A DNA stretch of 15,845 bases. Source: Clostridiales bacterium (GTDB taxonomy: Bacteria > Bacillota_A > Clostridia > Saccharofermentanales > Saccharofermentanaceae). The stretch covers positions 1-15,845 of the forward strand of contig JAGCGE010000068.1 in the NCBI GenBank assembly GCA_017649745.1, read 5' to 3'. The notes under the pieces are model-generated. The model made no database searches, was not told the DNA's origin, and was given only the letters and a program-made list of their open reading frames with translations. Positions 1-6,653 of the stretch are shown here, in pieces. A program made the position numbers and the translations under genes. Position 1 is the stretch's first letter. Each line of letters opens with the position of its first letter.

Positions 1-942
1 ATCGATGACAACAAAGTAAATGCAGTCATCTACTCGAAAAGTGACCTGAGCATTGGCGGCGACGGTGCCGTCATCATCACGGCCGATCAGGGTAAGGGCG
101 TAATATGTAAGGACAGTCTCTACATTACAGGCGGAACTTATGTTATCACGACCGCGGAAGATGCTATCAACGGCAAGGACTTCGTTAACATCTCCGGCGG
201 TGAGATAACGATTGATTCCAAAGACGACGGTATCCACGCTGACGGCAAGCTCCAGATCGACGGAGGCACGATGACTATCGACGCACTAGAGGGTCTTGAA
301 GGAACTTATGTTGTGATAAACGACGGCAACATCACCATCAATTCCTCCGACGACGGTATCAACGCATCTTTGAAGGATGAGAGTTATGAGAAGCCTGTTG
401 TCGAGATCAACGGCGGTAACATCAAGATCACTATGGCCGATGGTGATACAGACGGTATTGACTCAAACGGTGACATCATCATCAATGGCGGTTACATCGA
501 TATCACAGGCCGCTCAACATGTGACTACGACGGAACCGCAACTTTCAACGGCGGTACTCTCATCTTGAACGGCGAAGAAGCAACAGAGATCCCGAATCAG
601 TTTATGGGACCTCCACCGGTCGACGAGAATGGTAATCCATTGCCGCCACCGGATATTCCGCTTGATGAGAACGGCAACCCGATCTACCCTGAGGGATTCC
701 CTCTAGATGAGAATGGCAATCCGCTTCCGCCTCCTCCGATGGAATACGACGAGAACGGCAACCCTATCATGCCGCCTCCGCCACCATGGGCGCAGAGTGG
801 AAACTCTCAGCCTACTGAACAGTCGGAACCTGAAGAGACGACTGCTGAAACAGAAACTGAGGCTCCTGTTGAAGAAACAACAGTCGCAGAAACTGAAGCT
901 GTTTCAGTCGAGAGCGAAGAAACAATAAGCACAGCTGATTAA
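1..942 (+). CDS. Carbohydrate-binding beta-helix protein, Cthe_2159-like (3' part)
   Basis: The frame is open from the first base to a TAA at 940-942, so this is the last 313 residues of a gene that begins outside the window. The first ~200 residues are short Gly/Asp/Asn-rich rungs such as ISGGEITIDSKDDGIHADG and NGGNIKITMADGDTDGIDS. This is the parallel beta-helix pattern of the carbohydrate-binding domain family typified by Clostridium thermocellum Cthe_2159 (PF14262), whose members are secreted and bind acidic polysaccharide and calcium. The repeated DDGI/DGID turns would suit calcium binding. Residues ~207-262 are four exact 14-residue DENGNP/proline repeats. A Thr/Glu-rich tail follows. 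There is no LPXTG motif and no C-terminal membrane segment, so any anchor must lie in the missing N-terminus. The family call is by motif recognition; a role in plant polysaccharide binding is inferred. Confidence 0.75.
   Translation: MDDNKVNAVIYSKSDLSIGGDGAVIITADQGKGVICKDSLYITGGTYVITTAEDAINGKDFVNISGGEITIDSKDDGIHADGKLQIDGGTMTIDALEGLEGTYVVINDGNITINSSDDGINASLKDESYEKPVVEINGGNIKITMADGDTDGIDSNGDIIINGGYIDITGRSTCDYDGTATFNGGTLILNGEEATEIPNQFMGPPPVDENGNPLPPPDIPLDENGNPIYPEGFPLDENGNPLPPPPMEYDENGNPIMPPPPPWAQSGNSQPTEQSEPEETTAETETEAPVEETTVAETEAVSVESEETISTAD
619..786 (+). repeat. Four in-frame 42-bp tandem repeats (14-residue DENGNP/Pro repeat)
   Basis: The DENGNP codons begin at 622, 664, 706 and 748, exactly 42 bp apart. 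The units read VDENGNPLPPPDIP, LDENGNPIYPEGFP, LDENGNPLPPPPME and YDENGNPIMPPPPP. The DNA differs at synonymous positions (GAGAATGGTAATCC against GAGAACGGCAACCC), so the repeat has been kept at protein level rather than recently duplicated. It probably forms an extended, proline-stiffened spacer between the beta-helix and the acidic tail. Confidence 0.9.
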
Positions 943-959
943 ACCGATCAGAATAAACG

Positions 960-1000
960 GAAAAAGAACACCTGAAGCCTGGCAAAGACTTCAGGTGTTC
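960..1000 (-). terminator. Convergent intrinsic terminator
   Basis: GAACACCTGAAG (966-977) and CTTCAGGTGTTC (989-1000) form a perfect 12-bp stem around an 11-base loop. Read on the minus strand the stem is followed by TTTTT (961-965), so it is a full rho-independent terminator for the lipoprotein gene ending at 1022. The hairpin also lies 24 bases past the plus-strand stop at 942 and may work there too, though its downstream U tract on that strand is poor. Confidence 0.85.
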
Positions 1001-1021
1001 ATCTGTTCAAATAATTAAATG

Positions 1022-1828
1022 TCATCTTTTCACGGAATCAGCCCAAATATCAGAATATGCATCAGCAACATCAGAATCAAATGACATCTCAGAAGTCTTT
1101 TTTAGTCCCAGCTTGTCGGTGATCAGATCAATATCATCTTCTGAAGTTGAGATCATTGAGATATTGGTCAATGTAGAGCCATTAAAATAGCTGGCGTTCG
1201 TAAAGACTATATCATCATCGAGTCTTTCATCCAGGGTATCAATAAGCATCTCTATAGCGTCATCGTTTAAATATCCCATTCCTAAATATATATCCATAAG
1301 GAAATCAGCGAACTCATCCTTTTCCATACGAACGATCACGTATCCACTGGTTTTACCTAATTCAAAGCAATCCTTCTTTGACCACTTTTTCGCTTCTTTT
1401 TCGTTTATACCATTGATCTTCAGGAATGCTTTTCTTGCTGTTTCAGTATCATTTAATTCGAACATGGAAACACTCAATGAATCATCATAGAGATTTTCTA
1501 CGTCTGCTCTCAAATAACATGTGCATGTTTTAATATTCTTTCCTCTGATATGAGGGAGCGAACCAGCATTGGCATTTTCAATAAGATCCTCATAATCATC
1601 CCCATCCATCGATACATATATGCCATCTTCTAAAAGTTCAGCCAATTCCTCATCCTCATCTTCAAAGTCATCAACATCTACTTCTTCTGCATCGAACTCC
1701 TCAGTAGCCAGCTTATACAAGTTTTCCGGTGTTGTCTTATTACAGGAAGTGACAATTCCCATAAGCAAGACTAAAGACAGGACAAGACAACTGCCCTTTT
1801 TAATATATACTGATCTCTGATTCTTCAT
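1022..1828 (-). CDS. Acidic lipoprotein of unknown function
   Basis: 268 residues. The chosen start is the ATG at 1826-1828, preceded by AAGGAAGGAG about 6 bases upstream. The frame extends 11 codons further to 1861 but without a ribosome binding site there. The N-terminus is a lipoprotein signal: basic residues, a hydrophobic stretch, and a VTSC lipobox with the lipidated Cys at position 29, so the protein should be tethered to the outer face of the membrane. Just after the Cys comes a very acidic segment (~residues 43-70, almost all D/E/V). The rest is a mixed alpha/beta sequence with no motif I recognise. The gene is transcribed alone, has its own intergenic region upstream, and ends at the 960-1000 hairpin. 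Function is unknown. Similarly sized lipoproteins in clostridia are often clade-specific. Confidence 0.8.
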   Translation of the reverse strand: MKNQRSVYIKKGSCLVLSLVLLMGIVTSCNKTTPENLYKLATEEFDAEEVDVDDFEDEDEELAELLEDGIYVSMDGDDYEDLIENANAGSLPHIRGKNIKTCTCYLRADVENLYDDSLSVSMFELNDTETARKAFLKINGINEKEAKKWSKKDCFELGKTSGYVIVRMEKDEFADFLMDIYLGMGYLNDDAIEMLIDTLDERLDDDIVFTNASYFNGSTLTNISMISTSEDDIDLITDKLGLKKTSEMSFDSDVADAYSDIWADSVKR

Positions 1829-2149
1829 AAGCGTCTCCTTCCTTTTGTAAATGCGAACCATGTTTTCTTTATTCTATTCTATAGAAACCCGTAATAAAAG
1901 AAGTTGGATCATTTGTTTACACTCAAACAAACCATATTTCAACGCACTAGAATTGGATACCCCAACATTATCGCTCATTTAACGGATTATGTTGTATAAA
2001 GAACGCTAAGAATCTCCAAAATCAATGCAGTTAGCCCTACACAACCGCCCAATTATTGAGCTAGGTTGGGAACGAGAGGTTTTTTACGGCAAAAATCCCC
2101 AACTTTTTTGTCATTTTTTCAAAAAAGGTAGGGAACGATCCAAAAAAAA
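1829..2149. other. Gene-free 321-bp intergenic region
   Basis: This region lies upstream of the 1022-1828 lipoprotein gene and downstream of the 2150-2899 gene. Its right third (2065-2140) is an A/T-tract-rich set of inverted repeats that includes a terminator. The left part holds an inverted repeat TTTGTTT/AAACAAA at 1912-1931. I find no convincing -35/-10 pair for the lipoprotein gene. The best -10 candidates are two overlapping minus-strand TAGAAT boxes (plus-strand attcta at 1871-1876 and 1876-1881), both without a good -35. No coding sequence is evident. Confidence 0.6.
2091..2134 (-). terminator. Long intrinsic terminator after the redox operon
   Basis: On the minus strand TCCCTACCTTTTTTG (from 2134-2120) pairs with CAAAAAAGTTGGGGA (from 2110-2096). 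That gives 13 Watson-Crick pairs, one G:U and one mismatch around a 9-base loop, followed by TTTTT (2095-2091). It sits 16 bases beyond the stop of the EFR1 gene. The stem mixes a GC block with a 6-bp A/T tract, which is unusual but compatible with termination. Confidence 0.7.
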
Positions 2150-2899
2150 TTATGCTTCAGGTCCCTTATAGCGCGGCTTGCCGACGGAACCTCGTCCGTA
2201 CTCGATCGCGTCTTTCGGGCAACGGTTAATACATGCCATACAGTGCGTGCAGGAAGTTCCCCAAGAAGGCTTCCCGTCCTTCATGACGATGTTCGTAAGC
2301 GGACAGACTTTCGCGCACATCCCACATGAGACGCAGGCATCAGTTGTCCTGAATCTCTTGGTCTTCATGAAATACTTATAGTAAACTTCCCTGACGCCTT
2401 TTGTGATCGCGTACTCAACGGCGCCGATCGTGTCGATGTCGAGGGTGCCGCCGTCCTTGATCGTTGCTGCGATCTTCTCAATCACCGGGATGGCATCACT
2501 GACGATCTTGCGGCTTCCTTCCCTGTCCTTTGTCGAAAACAATATGATATAGTCTTGCGGCATGACGACCTGAGCAGCGCCCATGAATTTCATACCTTTT
2601 TCCTTACAGATATCAGCGCCGACTCGCGGTGATATGCCCATCGAAGAAGCACACGTCACGACAAGATAAGCCGTCGCTCCTTCCGGAAAAGTTGCGCTTT
2701 CGATGAATTCAGTCATGAGCCTTGCGGGAGAGGACATATATGACGGGCACACGAAGACGTAGACTTCGTTATCAGTAAATACAGGCGTCTCATTATTCTT
2801 CGTATACGAAGTGATATCGATCGTTTTCTGACCGATGACAGAGGCTACTTTCTCAGCCACGAACTTGCTGTTTCCTGTACCCGAAAAATAAAAGACCAT
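2150..2899 (-). CDS. EFR1-family flavodoxin/ferredoxin fusion protein
   Basis: 249 residues. Residues 1-~165 are flavodoxin-like. The FSGTGNS loop at 5-11 is the FMN-phosphate-binding site and starts right at the initiator Met. The C-terminal part carries two [4Fe-4S] ferredoxin motifs, Cys189/192/195/199 and Cys217/220/223/227, each CxxCxxCxxxC followed by Pro. This is the EFR1-type architecture common in anaerobic clostridia: a soluble cytoplasmic electron carrier or oxidoreductase passing electrons between FMN and iron-sulphur clusters. The physiological partner of this group is generally unknown. The ATG shares its A with the TAA of the upstream gene (TAATG), and GAGGAG lies ~9 bases before it, so translation is probably coupled to the upstream gene. 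The obvious inference is that it supplies electrons to the two enzymes encoded just before it. Confidence 0.88.
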   Translation of the reverse strand: MVFYFSGTGNSKFVAEKVASVIGQKTIDITSYTKNNETPVFTDNEVYVFVCPSYMSSPARLMTEFIESATFPEGATAYLVVTCASSMGISPRVGADICKEKGMKFMGAAQVVMPQDYIILFSTKDREGSRKIVSDAIPVIEKIAATIKDGGTLDIDTIGAVEYAITKGVREVYYKYFMKTKRFRTTDACVSCGMCAKVCPLTNIVMKDGKPSWGTSCTHCMACINRCPKDAIEYGRGSVGKPRYKGPEA

Positions 2900-3564
2900 T
2901 ACTCTCCACTCCTCTTAACAGGCATTATCACATTCTCCATGAACCTTCGCGCACCGTCCTCCTTAAGGAGCATCTTGAGTGTCTTGCTCGACGGATTACC
3001 TTCTGTTATCATTCGCTCCCTGAAAGCCCTGAGCTTTCCTGCATACTCCGGAACGACCTTCGCGCCTTCAATAGAACCAAGGTAACTGCTTATCGAATCG
3101 ATCGCCATATCGATGAGCTTATCCACCTCACCTGACTTAATGAGCGAATATGGCATTCTCTCTTTGATATACCAGTTCTCCTTCTCCTCATATTCAGGAA
3201 GGGAACAGTATCTGTCATGGATCTCACGCATCGAAGCATCGTTAAGATCATCCATACCGCAGCCGTAATACTCGACAAATACACAGCGCTTTTTCTTCAT
3301 ACTCATCGCATCGATGAGAAGGTACGGAAGTGCAACTGCCTCCGACGGCATAAAAGACATCGTCAGAAGCTCCATTCCCATCTTCGTCGTCGTGTGCATC
3401 ACCATTACGTGACCGTAACCGCTTATACTGTATTGCTCTACCTTAAAGCGCATGAGCGGGATCAGCGAAGGATACTTCATGTTGGTGTACTGATCCTCCG
3501 GAAGAAGGACCGCATTACTCTTAAGCAGAACGTCCTCTGCCATCTTCTTAAGCTCCCCGATCAT
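2899..3564 (-). CDS. Uncharacterised protein, possibly a distant ferredoxin-dependent bilin reductase relative
   Basis: 221 residues, no signal peptide and no membrane segment, so cytoplasmic. I do not recognise it as a standard named family. Three features recall ferredoxin-dependent bilin reductases (PcyA/HY2 family, PF05996): a beta-rich centre, a LPYLLID stretch at residues 79-85 where those enzymes have a P-x-F-x-x-D strand, and a C-terminal segment (~residues 174-215) with the order Y, N-P, L-K-x-L-L, G-A-R-R-F-M, V-x-M-P. That order matches my memory of their conserved end (Y, N-D-x-T, V-L-E, A-E-R-Y, V-L-F-D). This is pattern resemblance only. The start overlaps the upstream TGA (ATGA). 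A second Met at residue 8 has a better-spaced GGGGAG and could be the true start. Neighbours are an SDR reductase and a flavodoxin/ferredoxin, which fits a ferredoxin-driven reductase. Confidence 0.6.
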   Translation of the reverse strand: MIGELKKMAEDVLLKSNAVLLPEDQYTNMKYPSLIPLMRFKVEQYSISGYGHVMVMHTTTKMGMELLTMSFMPSEAVALPYLLIDAMSMKKKRCVFVEYYGCGMDDLNDASMREIHDRYCSLPEYEEKENWYIKERMPYSLIKSGEVDKLIDMAIDSISSYLGSIEGAKVVPEYAGKLRAFRERMITEGNPSSKTLKMLLKEDGARRFMENVIMPVKRSGE

Positions 3565-4406
3565 TTGGTAAAACTCTTCTTTATATACTCAGCAAAGCTC
3601 ATGTCGCCGGCGATCGTGTCTCCGACCATATCATGCGTAAGCGTCCATTTCGAAAACTTTATGATCGCCTCTTTGCCGTTCTTCTTAAGCTTGTTGATGA
3701 ACGCGAGCATGTCGAAGATCTTAGGCGACGCTCTCTTTATCACAGGTTCCTTCCCTGCTGCTTCGAAGCACTTTCTCGCGATCTCTTCGTAAGAATATTT
3801 CTCCTTGCCACCGACCGAATAAGTCTTGTTCTCATCGTTCATGTGCTCGACGATGAACTTCGCGAAATCCTCTGTCGAGACGATGTTCGCGTAGACAGGC
3901 TCTTTACCGAGTAAAGTGACCTCGCCTTTTTCGATCATAGGCTTAAAGACCTTGATGATGTCATAGAAATATCCTGTCGGACGATGGATGACATAGTTCA
4001 GCCCGCTCTTCTTAAGTTCCTCTTCGAAAAGGTACTTCGCGTGCACCATCGGCACATCAGGCGCAGTATCAGCCTTGATAACTGAGATGTACACGAACTT
4101 TCCGACACCTGCCTTCTTCGCCTCGCGAAGAAGGTTAAGGTTGCCGTTAAGATCGATATCGTAATTACTTACTGTGGCTGAACCCTTGGTAAGTCCGACT
4201 GTCGTTATGACAATGTCGGCACCGTCACACACGCCCTCGAGCGTTTTAGGATCTGTCACATCCACCTTTACGAAGCTGTATCCCGAGTCGATGCCGATAT
4301 CTCTCTGCATCATATCGAGAGCTATTACTTCGTGATCGTTTTTTCTCAATTCCCTGAATATATCTGCCCCAAGATTGCCGTAAGCGCCGGCTAAAACCAC
4401 CTTCAT
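3561..4406 (-). CDS. NAD(P)-binding SDR protein, NmrA / divinyl-reductase (BciA/DVR)-like
   Basis: 281 residues. The start chosen is the ATG at 4404-4406 (MKVVLAGAYGNLG), preceded by GAGAGG with a 5-base gap. A GTG two codons upstream is also in frame but lacks a site. Residues 7-13 (GAYGNLG) are the GxxGxxG dinucleotide-binding turn of an atypical SDR Rossmann fold, with the acidic end of beta-2 near residues 32-33. The middle contains AKYLFEEEL, then GLNYVIHRPTGYFYD, then a late STEDFAKFIVEHM. This order is typical of NmrA-type SDRs and, from memory, resembles the 8-vinyl reductase (BciA/DVR) subgroup (AK-x-x-FE, RPT-x-FF, DLA). Such proteins reduce a double bond using NADPH. The substrate here is unknown. 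The gene overlaps the next one by 4 bases (ATGA), showing an operon, and lies 40 bases after the solute-binding protein gene with no terminator between. Confidence 0.82.
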   Translation of the reverse strand: MKVVLAGAYGNLGADIFRELRKNDHEVIALDMMQRDIGIDSGYSFVKVDVTDPKTLEGVCDGADIVITTVGLTKGSATVSNYDIDLNGNLNLLREAKKAGVGKFVYISVIKADTAPDVPMVHAKYLFEEELKKSGLNYVIHRPTGYFYDIIKVFKPMIEKGEVTLLGKEPVYANIVSTEDFAKFIVEHMNDENKTYSVGGKEKYSYEEIARKCFEAAGKEPVIKRASPKIFDMLAFINKLKKNGKEAIIKFSKWTLTHDMVGDTIAGDMSFAEYIKKSFTK

Positions 4407-4446
4407 AAGCACCTCTCTGATCGCAAAATTGAGTCTAAATTATTCA

Positions 4447-6228
4447 TCAGCCGCCGTTAAGTCTTCTGTCGACTTCCTCCTGAGCTGCATTGAGAAATCC
4501 CTCAGGATCCGCTTCTTCATATGCATCCATGTATTCAGACCAGATCGAATCGAAGTTCTTAGCCTTTACGACCTGTGGCAGATACTCATGCTTGGTCTGA
4601 CTGATCGCCTGATATTCGGCTCCGCCAGGCAGTTCACCATAAAGATTATTCGACCAGGTCCACATCGGGTACCAAGGATAATGTCCTTCATCGACCGACC
4701 TGAGCATATCAGCATATGTTGTAGCTCCGTATGCCATAAAGCAATAGAGCATCGGCTCTGACAAAGTCGCATAGAATTCACTTGTCTGTTCAGACGGTTG
4801 CATCATATTAATGCCATCATAGTTCATGCCAAGCCACTGAGGCATATAGTAGTACTGACAGACATGCTCCCTCAGATAATCAGGATTGCTCCAGTTCTCT
4901 CTCATCTCCGGAGTCCTGTAGAACAGTCCGCTGTCATCAACATAGTAGTCTACTCCCTCGACGCCCCAGAAACGGAGATTATGTATCTCAGGATCCATGA
5001 TATCGTTCAGGAATTTAAATGCCACATTAGGGTCAGGACAATTCGTAGTGACCGCGATACCGGAAACCTGATTGATCTCATCACCGTACTGATGCCACTG
5101 GTTGTCCATACCGGCCTCGATCGTGATACCTACAGGAACATATTCGCATCCGAGATCGATGAGTTCATCAGTATAGGTATACATAAGTGTATATGCGAAA
5201 TCCCAGTACTGATCGCACATTCCGAGAACACAACCTGTCGAAAGCTTTTCAATATATTCGTCATAGGTCATTTCATCGAAATCAGGATCGATGATACCCT
5301 TGTTGTATTCCTCATTAAGCTTCTTGAAATACTTCTTAGCCGTATCTGATGTATTGTAATCCTTAACAACAGGGTTGGAAGGATCAGATACATCAACGAT
5401 AACGCATCCGTCATTCGGGTAACCGTCGAGATACATCGGCGGGCACTCGAGACAGAAATAACGCCAGTCTTCACAAAGCATCGTGTAAGGGATTATCGGT
5501 GTTCCGTCAGGCATCTCAGGATGAAGCTCATAATAATCCTCGAGAAGCTTAAAGTAATCATCGAGCGTCTCGACCAACGGATAGCCGAACTCCTTCAGTA
5601 CGCGGTTCTGGATCCAGAAAGCCTGTCCGTTGTGACCTGTACTCGTATCAACATTATTATAATGATTTCCGAAAACATTAGCCCAATAGATGTGGCCGTC
5701 AGACATACGGAACTTATCCCACTCTTCATCGGTATAGAGTGCCTTAAGGTTCGGATACATCTCAAGGTAAGGATCCCAGCAAACAAGCAGATCGTTCTCG
5801 TAAAAAGTCACATTGGCGTCACCTGCGTCTATATAATCAGGCAGTTGTCCTGATGCGATCATCGCGCCAACTTCCTCACCAAGCGTCCTGCCGTTATTTA
5901 AGAATTCTTCTTTAACGCGAACGCCTGTCTTCTGGGCGATGAGTTCCTGGATCTCATTATTGCCGTAGTCCTTCTCGGATCCCGTATAGCCTATGAACAT
6001 CGTGAGATCGAGAATATCGGAGTTGTAATTTGATGGTGTCGAAGGGACAGGTTCTGTCTCCGTCTCTTCCGTAACATCAGGAACTATCGGATCAGTCTCT
6101 ATGATCTTCTCCGTTTCCTTTATATCTTTATGTCTGATCTTAAGTGTCTCGTCAGTAACTGCTTTCGAACAGCCTGAGAGAGCAAATGCGACCAACATGA
6201 TCGCTGCTGTAAGTCTTTTGTATTTCAT
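4447..6228 (-). CDS. ABC-type extracellular solute-binding lipoprotein (family 1)
   Basis: 593 residues. The start has a near-perfect AAGGAGG site 6-7 bases upstream. The signal peptide ends in a LSGC lipobox (Cys20). It is followed by a Thr/Glu/Pro linker (~residues 35-65) and then a large two-lobed solute-binding fold: EIQELIAQKTGV, then MIASGQLPDYI, which is the usual 'asgdlPDi' signature of sugar-type binding proteins, and many Trp/Tyr residues later that could line a sugar pocket. Size and composition match the large LipO-like subgroup of clostridia and Paenibacillus, which feeds carbohydrate or oligosaccharide ABC importers. No permease or ATPase gene is next to it, so it is an orphan here. 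It is the first gene of the probable operon that continues into the SDR and redox genes, an unusual pairing. The substrate cannot be read from the sequence. Confidence 0.85.
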   Translation of the reverse strand: MKYKRLTAAIMLVAFALSGCSKAVTDETLKIRHKDIKETEKIIETDPIVPDVTEETETEPVPSTPSNYNSDILDLTMFIGYTGSEKDYGNNEIQELIAQKTGVRVKEEFLNNGRTLGEEVGAMIASGQLPDYIDAGDANVTFYENDLLVCWDPYLEMYPNLKALYTDEEWDKFRMSDGHIYWANVFGNHYNNVDTSTGHNGQAFWIQNRVLKEFGYPLVETLDDYFKLLEDYYELHPEMPDGTPIIPYTMLCEDWRYFCLECPPMYLDGYPNDGCVIVDVSDPSNPVVKDYNTSDTAKKYFKKLNEEYNKGIIDPDFDEMTYDEYIEKLSTGCVLGMCDQYWDFAYTLMYTYTDELIDLGCEYVPVGITIEAGMDNQWHQYGDEINQVSGIAVTTNCPDPNVAFKFLNDIMDPEIHNLRFWGVEGVDYYVDDSGLFYRTPEMRENWSNPDYLREHVCQYYYMPQWLGMNYDGINMMQPSEQTSEFYATLSEPMLYCFMAYGATTYADMLRSVDEGHYPWYPMWTWSNNLYGELPGGAEYQAISQTKHEYLPQVVKAKNFDSIWSEYMDAYEEADPEGFLNAAQEEVDRRLNGG

Positions 6229-6255
6229 ACCCTACCTCCTTATCAATATATAGTG

Positions 6256-6282
6256 ATTATATCATCTATTATGTGATATAAT
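6256..6282. promoter_or_regulatory. Divergent promoter palindrome with back-to-back extended -10 boxes
   Basis: ATTATATCA (6256-6264) and TGATATAAT (6274-6282) are a perfect 9-bp inverted repeat separated by 9 bases. Each arm reads outward as an extended -10 box (TGATATAAT): the left arm for the solute-binding operon (minus), the right arm for the small-helical-protein/metallopeptidase operon (plus). Neither has a good -35, as is common with extended -10 promoters. Predicted leaders are ~20 bases on the minus side and ~120 bases on the plus side. Two polymerases could not occupy both boxes at once, so the two operons may exclude each other or share an operator. Confidence 0.55.
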
Positions 6283-6411
6283 AAGCAAGCTTGTATCTTA
6301 AATATAAGCAAAAGGAAGATTTGATTTTAGCAGACAATTTATGAGGCGAAAGTCGGACAGTGCTATGCGCTGAACCGTATCTTGAGCGCTGTGAAGATGT
6401 GGGAGATTATT

Positions 6412-6639
6412 ATGGCTGAGGAAACGAACGAGTCCTATCAGGAGCTGCTGGATGCTGCCAGTAGCAGTAAATGGGCATATGAGAATGATGTACAGACACT
6501 TTCCAATAACATCAATATCCTTGATCGAACATCACCTATAACTGACAGGTATTGTAATGGCCTGTTGAGCTATCTGGGCTCTGATACATGTAGTAGCAGG
6601 TTCGATAGTTCCATAGCTTCCCTTCAGCAGCTCATGTAA
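6412..6639 (+). CDS. Small helical protein, candidate type VII partner protein 1
   Basis: 75 residues. The ATG at 6412 has GGGAG 6 bases upstream. In-frame ATG (6397) and TTG (6382) codons lie further up without a site. The sequence is predicted to be mostly helical, with no signal peptide, one Trp (SSKWAYENDV) and two Cys. It has no clear WXG motif. Position and size resemble the short helical partners (Lap/DUF5082/DUF5344-like) encoded directly before LXG toxins of type VII secretion. That comparison is by context, not by sequence identity. It is the first gene of a run of four closely spaced genes. The reading frame is open for ~27 codons upstream of this ATG, so the true N-terminus may be longer or disrupted. 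Confidence 0.6.
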   Translation: MAEETNESYQELLDAASSSKWAYENDVQTLSNNINILDRTSPITDRYCNGLLSYLGSDTCSSRFDSSIASLQQLM

Positions 6640-6653
6640 CGGAGGAAACTGAT

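Noticed and set aside
622..765. CRISPR-like or mobile repeat array
   Set aside because: The regular 42-bp repeats are in frame, vary at synonymous sites and encode a peptide repeat. There are no spacers.
820..942. Sortase (LPXTG) anchoring of the beta-helix protein
   Set aside because: The C-terminus is a Thr/Glu tail ending in TAD, with no LPXTG, hydrophobic span or basic end.
3217..3792. Plus-strand open frame of 191 codons across the SDR/221-aa gene junction
   Set aside because: It is antisense to two well-supported, overlapping genes. Its composition (many His/Arg/Leu) is that of a shadow frame, and it lacks a ribosome binding site.
4798..5349. Plus-strand open frame of 183 codons inside the solute-binding protein gene
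   Set aside because: Antisense shadow, rich in Ile/His/Arg, with no start signal. Other long antisense frames at 4429-4761, 5521-5853 and 10653-10973 are rejected for the same reason.
6341..6373. Ten-codon ORF (MRRKSDSAMR) as a leader peptide before the small-protein operon
   Set aside because: No ribosome binding site within range and no regulatory codon run. The same bases look better as an upstream extension of the 6412 frame.
6358..6392. Possible riboswitch or regulatory RNA in the 5' leader (CAGTGCT/AGCGCTG pairing)
   Set aside because: Only one 7-bp stem with a G:U pair and a 20-base loop. There is no conserved core of a c-di-GMP or other known riboswitch and no terminator after it.
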